The position numbers were made by a program, and so were the translations under genes. DNA of 9,747 nt from an uncultured Caryophanales bacterium (GTDB taxonomy: Bacteria > Bacillota_I > Bacilli_A > RFN20 > CAG-826). This document shows positions 1 through 5,118 of the stretch, piece after piece. The notes beneath the pieces are model-generated. The model saw only the letters and a program-made list of their open reading frames with translations. It searched no databases and had not been told where the DNA came from. Location: positions 1 to 9,747 of the forward strand of contig CAMOQM010000026.1 of the NCBI GenBank assembly GCA_946622925.1. The letters are read 5' to 3'. Within the stretch, counting starts at the first letter, position 1. Every line of letters begins with the position of its first letter.

Positions 1-4
1 AAAA

Positions 5-36
5 TAGAAAAGAAAACGCCACGCATCGCTGCGTGG
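5..36 (-). terminator. Intrinsic terminator of the large RNA
   Basis: A 7-bp stem CCACGCA/UGCGUGG (19-25 with 30-36) is capped by a GCGA (GNRA) loop. On the minus strand it is followed by CG and the U-rich run UUUUCUUUUCU (16 down to 6). This sets the 3' end of the large RNA near position 10. It also shows the RNA is a separate transcript and not a leader of a downstream gene. Confidence 0.93.
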
Positions 37-64
37 TGTCGCCTTGGCTTTCAGGTTTAACGTC

Positions 65-76
65 TTTTTTAGCTCA
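65..76 (-). repeat. Direct repeat UGAGCUAAAAAA, 3' copy
   Basis: This 12-nt sequence is identical to that at 1030-1041. Here it sits in the loop closed by GGUUU/AAACC (54-58 with 76-80). Six adenines next to a stem suggest a motif available for tertiary A-minor contacts or protein binding. That role is inferred. Confidence 0.6.
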
Positions 77-97
77 AACCGACGGGATAACTCTATT

Positions 98-111
98 CAA
101 GGTTTACCTTG
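98..111 (-). repeat. UAAA-hairpin module, copy 4 (CAAGG[UAAA]CCUUG)
   Basis: The longest copy, with 5 bp. The GGUAAACC core is kept while the outer pairs are C-G, A-U and A-U, unlike the other three copies. It lies close to the 3' end of the RNA, about 60 nt before the terminator. Confidence 0.78.
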
Positions 112-211
112 CGGAAGAATCCAATCAACCGCGCCCCTAAGTCGGGGCTCGTTCCTTACCGCCATCAGGAGCTTGAACTTCTGGGGCATTCAGGGACAAG
201 TTTTTGTTTCT

Positions 212-223
212 GCGGTGTACCGC
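212..223 (-). repeat. Variant hairpin of the UAAA module (GCGG[UACA]CCGC)
   Basis: The stem is identical to copy 3 but the loop reads UACA in place of UAAA. It is either a diverged fifth member of the module or an unrelated stable hairpin. The single loop change makes it a natural internal comparison for which loop bases matter. Confidence 0.6.
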
Positions 224-387
224 TGAGAAGAACTCTTATCTTCCTAGGCCCACCCGAGGTCGCCCCCGGTAGGTCTCGGCTTCAATCCTAAGGTACGTCT
301 CCCTTCGCTTAGGTATCGTCACCAGGTTCCGACTTCACGAATTGCAGGGTGGAACCACTTCCTTCGAGGACTTGCGTCTCCGATCTT

Positions 388-407
388 GCCTAGGCCGTAG
401 CCTGGGC
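388..407 (-). other. UACG-capped hairpin with an internal C-A mismatch
   Basis: In the RNA it reads GCC-C-AGGC[UACG]GCCU-A-GGC: three pairs, a C-A mismatch, four pairs, then a UNCG tetraloop closed by C-G. This is the same architecture as the stem at 866-885, with a different loop class. Confidence 0.7.
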
Positions 408-421
408 TTGAGGCTTTTCCA

Positions 422-433
422 GCGGTTTACCGC
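422..433 (-). repeat. UAAA-hairpin module, copy 3 (GCGG[UAAA]CCGC)
   Basis: Same GGUAAACC core, with outer pairs G-C and C-G. It sits 14 nt downstream, in plus coordinates, of the UACG-capped hairpin at 388-407, so the two stems are close neighbours in the fold. Confidence 0.75.
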
Positions 434-865
434 GCGCCGAGCCTCTGTTGGCACCGTGCTGGTTATGAATTCCCAGCCGTTCACGGAGACCCCTGTGCCT
501 TGCGGCACCGACATCTTCGCATTCCCATTTCGAGTTTCACTCACGGCGGGGCTATCGTCGCATCCTTTCGGATGTCTACCCATCCACGGCAGAGGGCTTA
601 CTGGGCCTTGCCATTGTGGCGGGAGCGGCATGTTTTCAGTGTACTGGGGTCTTACCGCATGACCGGAGGTTTTTCTCCTCTTAGAACCTTACGGTTCCAG
701 TCGCCTGATCCTATTTCCTGATTCTATCAGGAGGCGGGGCGATTTCGCCTCGGACATCAGCTTTCGCTGCAGCCCGTCTGCTCAGTTCACCTTTCTCCTT
801 GCGGAGGCGGGTCTACCTGAGGGCCATTGTTTTCCGATGCCATCGTGCGGATTGGCTATTCCGCA

Positions 866-885
866 AGCTTAGGTTACCCTAGGCT
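866..885 (-). other. GUAA-capped hairpin with an internal C-A mismatch
   Basis: In the RNA it reads AGC-C-UAGG[GUAA]CCUA-A-GCU: three pairs, a C-A mismatch, four pairs, then a GNRA loop. The hairpin at 388-407 has exactly the same layout. The mismatch would be a G-U wobble if the opposite strand were transcribed, but the loop type supports the minus strand. Confidence 0.7.
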
Positions 886-938
886 TTTGGGCGGTTCGCT
901 TTGGCTTTTCCCTTCGCTTGCCGTCATCCTTGGTTTTT

Positions 939-950
939 CCGGTTTACCGG
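939..950 (-). repeat. UAAA-hairpin module, copy 2 (CCGG[UAAA]CCGG)
   Basis: Same GGUAAACC core as the other copies, with outer pairs C-G and C-G. An alternative register pairs flanking UUCC with GGAA and bulges two C residues. The inner GG/CC pairs and the loop stay the same in both registers. Confidence 0.75.
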
Positions 951-1029
951 GGAAGGCAGGATTCCTTCCGGGGGTTGCCCTTCCCTGCTAGCTTACCTTA
1001 TGGCTAAGGCTTACAGACAGGAGAGCCAG

Positions 1030-1041
1030 TTTTTTAGCTCA
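1030..1041 (-). repeat. Direct repeat UGAGCUAAAAAA, 5' copy
   Basis: Identical 12 nt to 65-76, nearly 1 kb away in the RNA. Here GAGC can pair with a following GCUC, leaving the A-run in the loop. The recurrence inside one molecule suggests a repeated structural part rather than chance, but two copies are modest evidence. Confidence 0.6.
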
Positions 1042-1267
1042 TTTACGAGGTGGGGTGGCTCTTCCCACTGGGAGAGGCGATGGAGTTCGCCTTTTCCCGA
1101 TCGCGGATGTTCCTTTTTCAAGGCTTTCCGCAGGTCCCCTATTCACCAGTTGACTGGCCGCCGGGGCGTCCCTTGGGCGGTGGCTTTCCTTACCCCAAGG
1201 CAAGGAGCCCTCACAAGCGCCTCCTCCCTAACCTTTCGGCTAGGTTTCTTCGCTTGCCTTCCCCTTC

Positions 1268-1279
1268 TCGGTTTACCGA
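1268..1279 (-). repeat. UAAA-hairpin module, copy 1 (UCGG[UAAA]CCGA)
   Basis: This is the first, from the RNA 5' end, of four hairpins sharing the invariant core GGUAAACC, in which GG pairs with CC across a UAAA loop. Outer pairs here are U-A and C-G. They differ from those of the other copies while pairing is preserved. Confidence 0.75.
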
Positions 1280-1386
1280 TCCCGGGAGTTAGGTAGGTGC
1301 CGGGTTTCAAGGTTCCGGTACCCTTTGTCCATTTCTGGGCAGTCGACCTTTTGGGCCTTGCAGCCAGGGGCATCGTTCGTTCCCCG

Positions 1387-1406
1387 CATGTTACTTAAGT
1401 AACATG
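1387..1406 (-). repeat. Perfect 20-nt palindrome near the 5' end of the large RNA
   Basis: The two strands read identically across all 20 bases. In the RNA it can fold as CAUGUUAC[UUAA]GUAACAUG, an 8-bp stem whose UUAA loop is itself self-complementary. A perfect palindrome lets two RNA copies pair in trans as easily as one copy folds. It could therefore be a dimerisation element, or a dyad protein-binding site in the DNA about 50-65 nt downstream of the start. The symmetry is seen; the role is inference. Confidence 0.85.
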
Positions 1407-1453
1407 GTTGTCGCAGTTTCGGAGGTTTTTGAGGACTTCCGTTCCCTGCGGAA

Positions 1454-1487
1454 CACATAACTATACTCCTATTGATGAATCGTGCAA
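1454..1487 (-). promoter_or_regulatory. Sigma-A-type promoter of the large RNA
   Basis: On the minus strand, TTGCAC (1487-1482) and TATAGT (1465-1460) are separated by 16 nt. Each matches the consensus at 5 of 6 positions. Transcription would start near 1454-1456, directly at the first hairpin (1441-1454). The DNA just upstream (1500-1560) is very rich in A and T tracts and could act as an UP element. No ribosome binding site followed by an ORF is present, which fits a non-coding transcript. Confidence 0.85.
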
Positions 1488-1520
1488 GCATTTTTTGCAA
1501 AATTTTTTAAACTTTTTTGG

Positions 1521-1540
1521 TAAATATCTAAAGATATTTA
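1521..1540. promoter_or_regulatory. AT-rich inverted repeat upstream of the large-RNA promoter
   Basis: The 9-nt arms TAAATATCT and AGATATTTA are separated by AA. It is centred about 75 bp upstream of the predicted start of the large RNA, within an otherwise near-pure A/T spacer (1500-1613). It may be a dyad for a DNA-binding regulator. In DNA this AT-rich, an inverted repeat of this size can also arise by chance. Confidence 0.4.
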
Positions 1541-1599
1541 AATTTTTAAAATATTTTGTAATTTATTCTCTTTAGCCTTAAAAACACCTAAAACTGATC

Positions 1600-1646
1600 A
1601 AAAACAAAGAAAACCCGCATATACACACGTATGTGCAGTATGCGGG
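1600..1646 (-). terminator. Intrinsic terminator of the galactanase gene
   Basis: An 8-bp stem CCCGCAUA/UAUGCGGG (1614-1621 with 1639-1646) encloses an inner CACA/UGUG hairpin. On the minus strand it is followed by the T-rich run 1613-1600. It lies about 20 bp past the galactanase stop. It separates that gene from the large RNA, so the RNA is not its 3' UTR. Confidence 0.9.
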
Positions 1647-1664
1647 CGCTCATTTGATTATTTA

Positions 1665-3590
1665 TTAGTTATTAACGTGGACTAGGGAGACCTTATCCAT
1701 CCAGCACCAGCCTCCGGCGGCTTGGAAATCCATATCTAAGCCAACCTTAATGGTAGTCTTCTCTTCTAATTCGAAGGTTTGTTCCACGGTGCTCCAATTA
1801 TTCCAGCCATTTAATGAGGCCGCTTTGGTGGCAAAGTCAGTGCCATTAACGCTAACGAAGAGCTTGGCCGCATAGGTGGCGCATTCTCCCATTAGATCAA
1901 AGCTGAGTTTGAACTTGCCGGCGGGAATGTCTTTGATTTCTTGATGCACCCTAAAGTGGACGGGATTTGGATCATAGAGGTTCAGTCCGTACGATCCTTC
2001 CGTATGGCCTTTATCAGTGTCTTTAGGCCAGAAAGTATCGATATATTCGACTCCTTCAGTAAAGATCTCCATCTTCCAAGCTTGATAAATTGATTCACTG
2101 GCATCTTCGAATCCGCCTTTAACGATATATTCGTCGAGGTATTCGGTCTCTTCGCCTGGATCAACCGGAGTCTCTTCATGATTGAAGACTTTTAATGACT
2201 CATAAGGTTTGCCGTTTTTATCGAAGAAGGCTTCGTTATCGACTTTGCTACCTTCGTGTTTAGGGTTGCCGCTGCCATCGATTAAGTATTGCTTAACATC
2301 GGCGTCATATTCTTTGGCATAATGGTTAGCCCAACCAGATCCATTGGCGCCCCACAACCTTTGGTACTCATTCCAGGTGCCACCCGCCTTAGCGGTAATC
2401 CAAGTGCCTTCCCAATAGCAAACGCCTAAGCCATTGGTGGTGTCTTTCATGGTGTCTATGACGTTTTTAACATGTTGAGCTTGGCCAGCGACGGTAATGT
2501 CATATGGGGTGACATCGCTACCGCTAGGTGAGGTATTGCCAGTAAGGTCAGTATCAACCGTGGTATTGGCATAGCTAGTCTCCATGACCATGACTTTCTT
2601 GTTATAGTGACTAGCCACGTAAGATAAGGTTGATTTGAGGTTATCTAAGGTTCCATGCCAATATGGATAATAGGAAGTACCAAAGACATCGTAATCCAAA
2701 CCATTGTCATATAGGGTTTTGGCATTAGTGGGATGGCGGCCTTTTTCTGGGTTGGTGAAATGGACGGCAACCAAAGCTTTGGGATAAACCTCGCGGACGG
2801 CTTTGCTGCCCTGGGCCATCAAAGCAATCGTATTGGCGGCCACTGTCTCACCAGCCATCTTGAAGTTATTGGTTTCGTTGCCGACTTGGACCATACCAAC
2901 GTCTACCCCGTTATTCTTTAATAAGGTCAAAGAATCGAAGGTGTACTTATATAAAGCTTCTTTCTTTTGGGTTAACGTATAGTCCTTCCAGGCTTTCGGG
3001 GCGGTTTGTTTCATGGGGTCAGCCCAGAAATCGCTGTAATGGAAGTCCACGAGTAATTTCATGCCGTACTTAGTCGCACGTTTACCAATGGCTAAGGCAT
3101 TATTAATGTCGGAATTACCACCGCCATAACCGTTGCCGTCGCTATCGAAAGGATCGTTCCAAACACGCACACGGATATAGTTAATTCCATTTAAAGACAA
3201 GGTTTTGAAGACGTCTTGTTCATTACCATCGAAATCATAATATTTGGCGCCACCCTTTTCGATGGAAGGAACAGCGGAAGCGTCCATGCCATAGATAAAG
3301 TCAAATGATTTGGGCGGGATTTCTTCGGAAGAGCTAGAAGAGGAAGAACTGCTGCTAGAGGAGGAACTGGATGAAGATTTGCTACTTGAGCTAGACGAGG
3401 GAGAAGAGCTCGATGAACTTGAAGACTTACTAGAGGAACTGCTGGAGGAAGATGGTTCGCTTGAAACGCTAGGCTCGGAGCTAGGTTGGCTTTCCGAGGA
3501 ACTAGAAGATGACGATGTTGGCGAAGTCCCACAGGCGGCTAAAAGCATCGCCATGGCAATCGCCGAGAATAAAGATTTACTACCCTTCAT
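1665..3590 (-). CDS. Cell-surface lipoprotein arabinogalactan endo-beta-1,4-galactanase (GH53) with C-terminal galactan-binding-like domain
   Basis: Predicted to cut beta-1,4-galactan side chains of pectin or arabinogalactan at the cell surface. The protein has 641 aa from the ATG at 3590. That start has AGGAGA 7 nt upstream and yields a lipoprotein signal ending LLAAC with Cys20; a further-upstream start would bury that signal. Residues 22-90 are a poly-serine linker with scattered K, E and P. Residues about 91-478 are the GH53 barrel, with acid/base Glu239 in VGNETN and nucleophile Glu337 in VMETSYA. The last 158 residues (484-641) form a beta-rich module starting KGGFED, with aromatic residues, like the CBM61 galactan-binding domains found on GH53 enzymes; that family call is tentative. 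It is monocistronic, with its own promoter and terminator. No transporter or beta-galactosidase is visible next to it, so use of the released oligosaccharides must rely on genes elsewhere. Confidence 0.93.
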   Translation of the reverse strand: MKGSKSLFSAIAMAMLLAACGTSPTSSSSSSSESQPSSEPSVSSEPSSSSSSSSKSSSSSSSSPSSSSSSKSSSSSSSSSSSSSSSSSEEIPPKSFDFIYGMDASAVPSIEKGGAKYYDFDGNEQDVFKTLSLNGINYIRVRVWNDPFDSDGNGYGGGNSDINNALAIGKRATKYGMKLLVDFHYSDFWADPMKQTAPKAWKDYTLTQKKEALYKYTFDSLTLLKNNGVDVGMVQVGNETNNFKMAGETVAANTIALMAQGSKAVREVYPKALVAVHFTNPEKGRHPTNAKTLYDNGLDYDVFGTSYYPYWHGTLDNLKSTLSYVASHYNKKVMVMETSYANTTVDTDLTGNTSPSGSDVTPYDITVAGQAQHVKNVIDTMKDTTNGLGVCYWEGTWITAKAGGTWNEYQRLWGANGSGWANHYAKEYDADVKQYLIDGSGNPKHEGSKVDNEAFFDKNGKPYESLKVFNHEETPVDPGEETEYLDEYIVKGGFEDASESIYQAWKMEIFTEGVEYIDTFWPKDTDKGHTEGSYGLNLYDPNPVHFRVHQEIKDIPAGKFKLSFDLMGECATYAAKLFVSVNGTDFATKAASLNGWNNWSTVEQTFELEEKTTIKVGLDMDFQAAGGWCWMDKVSLVHVNN

Positions 3591-3597
3591 GGTCATT

Positions 3598-3603
3598 TCT
3601 CCT
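3598..3603 (-). promoter_or_regulatory. Ribosome binding site fixing the galactanase start
   Basis: AGGAGA on the minus strand lies 7 nt before the ATG at 3590. Upstream in-frame codons at 3659 and 3596 are poorly placed relative to it, and the one at 3659 lies upstream of the predicted promoter. This supports starting at MKGSKS. Confidence 0.8.
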
Positions 3604-3615
3604 AAAGTCGCCAAA

Positions 3616-3644
3616 AATATACCATATAAAAACATTAATAGTAA
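3616..3644 (-). promoter_or_regulatory. Probable promoter of the galactanase gene
   Basis: An extended -10 TGG-TATATT (3624-3616) lies 17 nt after a weak -35 TTACTA (3644-3639). It sits between the terminator of the preceding membrane-protein gene and the galactanase ribosome binding site. No clear operator dyad or catabolite-repression site was seen. Confidence 0.55.
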
Positions 3645-3661
3645 TGTTGAGTTTCCCAAGG

Positions 3662-3687
3662 AAAAACAAAGGCGACCAGCGGCCGCC
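3662..3687 (-). terminator. Intrinsic terminator after the membrane-protein gene
   Basis: GGCGGCC[GCU]GGUCGCC (3687-3671 on the minus strand) is a 7-bp stem with one G-U pair. It is followed by UUUGUUUUU. It starts within 10 bp of the stop codon at 3695. Confidence 0.85.
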
Positions 3688-3694
3688 TAGATGA

Positions 3695-4972
3695 TTAATG
3701 GATTATGTTTCTAAACCCGGAACTTATGGTTTCGATAATAGCAGGCTCCGTGCCACCGGAACCATCGACGGCTCCGTTGATTTTTTCAATGACCTTGGGT
3801 AAGTAAGCGGTCATGACGTCAAATAGGCCTTCTAGGACGGTGAATACCATTAAGGCAATGCCGATAATAGGGATAAATTTGTCGATCTTGGGATTCTTGT
3901 GGGTTTTGGTATAAGAGAATAGCAGTGCCAAAGGCGAGATGAATATCAACATCAGCGAGCTGCCAATGCCTACGTTAAGCAAAGCTTCGATTCGATAGTT
4001 TAGTTCGATTATGGCCGCTTCTTGGGCTACTGGGTCGTTCCCATAAATCTGGGCGGCGGTAGCTACGTTATTGGCGATGATCAAGGTGATGGCGTAGGAG
4101 GCGCCGAAATCCAAAACGGCGCAGATTGCAAAGACGATGGCAATCATGATGGAAACGCGCAAGGAATGGGCCCGGGTGGTCGTATAAATTTCGTAAGCAG
4201 CAGTATCGCCACCGTTGCGCTTTAAGTGAAGCTTCTTGGCGATCTTAAGGCAAACAACGATGATAACGAAGGCGGCGAATACGAAAGGCGGTTTGTTGGG
4301 GAAGAGGAAGATAACGAAAGCCGGGACGGAGAAGTAACCTAACATGATGAAATATTTGAGGAAGGAAACCCCGACTTCGTAGATGATGGGCAAAGCGATT
4401 AAGGCTCTGAAGATATAAACCTTCTTACCGGCAAAGGCTTGGGATTTGGGTTCGTAGTTAGCGAAGAAGAAGAGCAAGACGCAGAGGAATAAGTCGATGA
4501 AGACGTTAAGCGTATAAGCCTGACGCCCGGATAAGCCAAGGATTGCTCCGGTCATCATCGTGGCATCCCACATGTTGATGGTGCCGTCAACGGCGTGCAT
4601 TAATTGGAATACGTACTTAAAGACCACGATATTGGCGAGCAGATATAAGCCAAGGGCGGCTCCACCATAGAACATCAATAGGCCTCTAAATTCATTTTTC
4701 CTTCGCAAGATGGTGGCGAAATTAGCCAGCATGAACAAAGGGACGGGCATGCCCGAAATCCAGTCGGCGGCCTCGATGACCCATTTGAATTTATCGGGCT
4801 GTTCCGGAGACAATTTGGCGGCAAAGGAAAAGATCAATCCTAACTGAGCCAAGATCATGCAGACCCAGCCGATGATTCTGATGTGACGATAGGAAAGGAA
4901 CCCACCGTATTTGATGTCGTTTTCCGGTGTCCTATCGCGCCACTTAATGCGTTTAGCTTGTGCTTCGGCCAT
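3695..4972 (-). CDS. Multi-pass membrane protein of unknown function
   Basis: I do not recognise this 425-aa protein. It has a charged, basic N-terminus (residues 1-30, probably cytoplasmic). About nine or ten hydrophobic segments follow, near residues 32-52, 72-90, 97-119, 155-172, 186-205, 207-225, 228-245, 272-300, 332-353 and 366-386. A basic loop lies around 246-275 and a Gly/Ser-rich tail around 401-425. No signal peptide, ATP-binding motif, catalytic motif or transporter family signature is evident. GAGG lies 4 nt before the ATG; the spacing is short but the start looks right. It is flanked by terminators (5061-5097 upstream, 3662-3687 downstream), so it is a single-gene unit independent of both neighbours. 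It could be a lineage-specific transporter-like or sensor-like protein, but nothing visible decides this. Confidence 0.8.
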   Translation of the reverse strand: MAEAQAKRIKWRDRTPENDIKYGGFLSYRHIRIIGWVCMILAQLGLIFSFAAKLSPEQPDKFKWVIEAADWISGMPVPLFMLANFATILRRKNEFRGLLMFYGGAALGLYLLANIVVFKYVFQLMHAVDGTINMWDATMMTGAILGLSGRQAYTLNVFIDLFLCVLLFFFANYEPKSQAFAGKKVYIFRALIALPIIYEVGVSFLKYFIMLGYFSVPAFVIFLFPNKPPFVFAAFVIIVVCLKIAKKLHLKRNGGDTAAYEIYTTTRAHSLRVSIMIAIVFAICAVLDFGASYAITLIIANNVATAAQIYGNDPVAQEAAIIELNYRIEALLNVGIGSSLMLIFISPLALLFSYTKTHKNPKIDKFIPIIGIALMVFTVLEGLFDVMTAYLPKVIEKINGAVDGSGGTEPAIIETISSGFRNIIH

Positions 4973-5008
4973 AAAACCTCGCTTTCCTCTAAGTAGAAGA
5001 TTCTAAGA

Positions 5009-5043
5009 TTACAATAGGATAGCAAAATGGAAAGATAATTCAA
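5009..5043 (-). promoter_or_regulatory. Possible promoter of the membrane-protein gene
   Basis: TTGAAT (5043-5038) and TATCCT (5021-5016) are 16 nt apart, each matching the consensus at 4 of 6 positions. This would give a leader of about 37 nt. A competing -10-like TAGAAT lies further downstream but has no well-spaced -35. Some promoter must exist here because a strong terminator lies just upstream. Confidence 0.35.
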
Positions 5044-5060
5044 GCGCGCGTGGGCATAAA

Positions 5061-5097
5061 GAAAAAAGGCCTTTGCCGAATAAGTCCGCAAAAGCCT
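5061..5097 (-). terminator. Intrinsic terminator of the oxaloacetate decarboxylase operon
   Basis: A 10-bp stem AGGCUUUUGC/GCAAAGGCCU (5097-5088 with 5076-5067) contains one U-G pair. It is followed by six U residues. It lies about 20 bp past the DUF1295 stop and closes the six-gene transcription unit. Confidence 0.92.
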
Positions 5098-5118
5098 AAT
5101 TAATTATGCAAAACCCGC

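Larger units (their letters stand above)
10..1454 (-). ncRNA. Giant structured non-coding RNA, about 1.44 kb, family not recognised
   Basis: Seen: a region with no plausible ORF lies between a strong minus-strand promoter (1460-1487) and an intrinsic terminator (19-36 plus U tail). It is far richer in G+C than the spacer behind its promoter and full of local hairpins. GNRA-capped stems on the minus strand: 1227-1244 (7 bp, GAAA), 866-885 (GUAA), 795-806 (GCAA), 758-769 (GAAA), 683-698 (6 bp, GUAA), 561-574 (GAAA), 495-508 (GCAA). A UACG (UNCG-type) loop caps 388-407. Other stems: 1441-1454, 1188-1205, 1146-1157, 1075-1092, 1059-1076, 996-1009, 951-969, 846-865, 738-749, 716-732, 454-486, 325-356, 287-313, 254-279, 133-148. 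G-U wobbles in 1227-1244, 1188-1205 and 683-698, and the tetraloop types, fix the strand. Known: ornate large RNAs (OLE, GOLLD, ROOL) have this look but are shorter as I recall them. Inference: a stand-alone large RNA of unknown role, possibly oligomeric. rRNA, RNase P, tmRNA and group I/II intron signatures were looked for and not seen. Confidence 0.85.

Noticed and set aside
1387..1406. Palindrome as a plasmid or phage origin or resolution site
   Set aside because: It lies inside the transcribed RNA and no replication or recombination gene is nearby. The RNA hairpin explanation is simpler.
1..1454. Ribosomal RNA (16S or 23S) on the minus strand
   Set aside because: A stretch near 640-655 resembles AAGACCCC of 23S, but the flanking universal blocks are absent. 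None of the other conserved 16S or 23S signatures was found, and the promoter-to-terminator length fits neither.
1..1454. Group II or group I intron, RNase P RNA or tmRNA
   Set aside because: There is no domain V-like 34-nt hairpin, no intron-encoded protein, no group I core, none of the RNase P conserved blocks I looked for, and no tRNA-like ends with a tag ORF. The autonomous promoter and terminator also argue against an intron.
1..1454. Large RNA transcribed from the plus strand
   Set aside because: Two stems would gain G-U wobbles on the plus strand. However, the tetraloops become non-GNRA/UNCG, other stems lose their wobbles, and no good plus-strand terminator is seen near 1500.
335..1500. 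Short open frames of 60-131 codons within the large-RNA region on both strands
   Set aside because: They overlap each other in many frames, lack ribosome binding sites, have Arg/Pro/Ser-heavy compositions typical of structured GC-rich RNA, and resemble no family.
3591..3659. Longer galactanase N-terminus starting at 3659
   Set aside because: It would place a second hydrophobic stretch before the lipoprotein signal and lies upstream of the predicted promoter. The ATG at 3590 has a well-spaced ribosome binding site.
3310..3690. Plus-strand Glu/Leu-rich frame of 126 codons
   Set aside because: It is the antisense shadow of the serine-rich linker of the galactanase.
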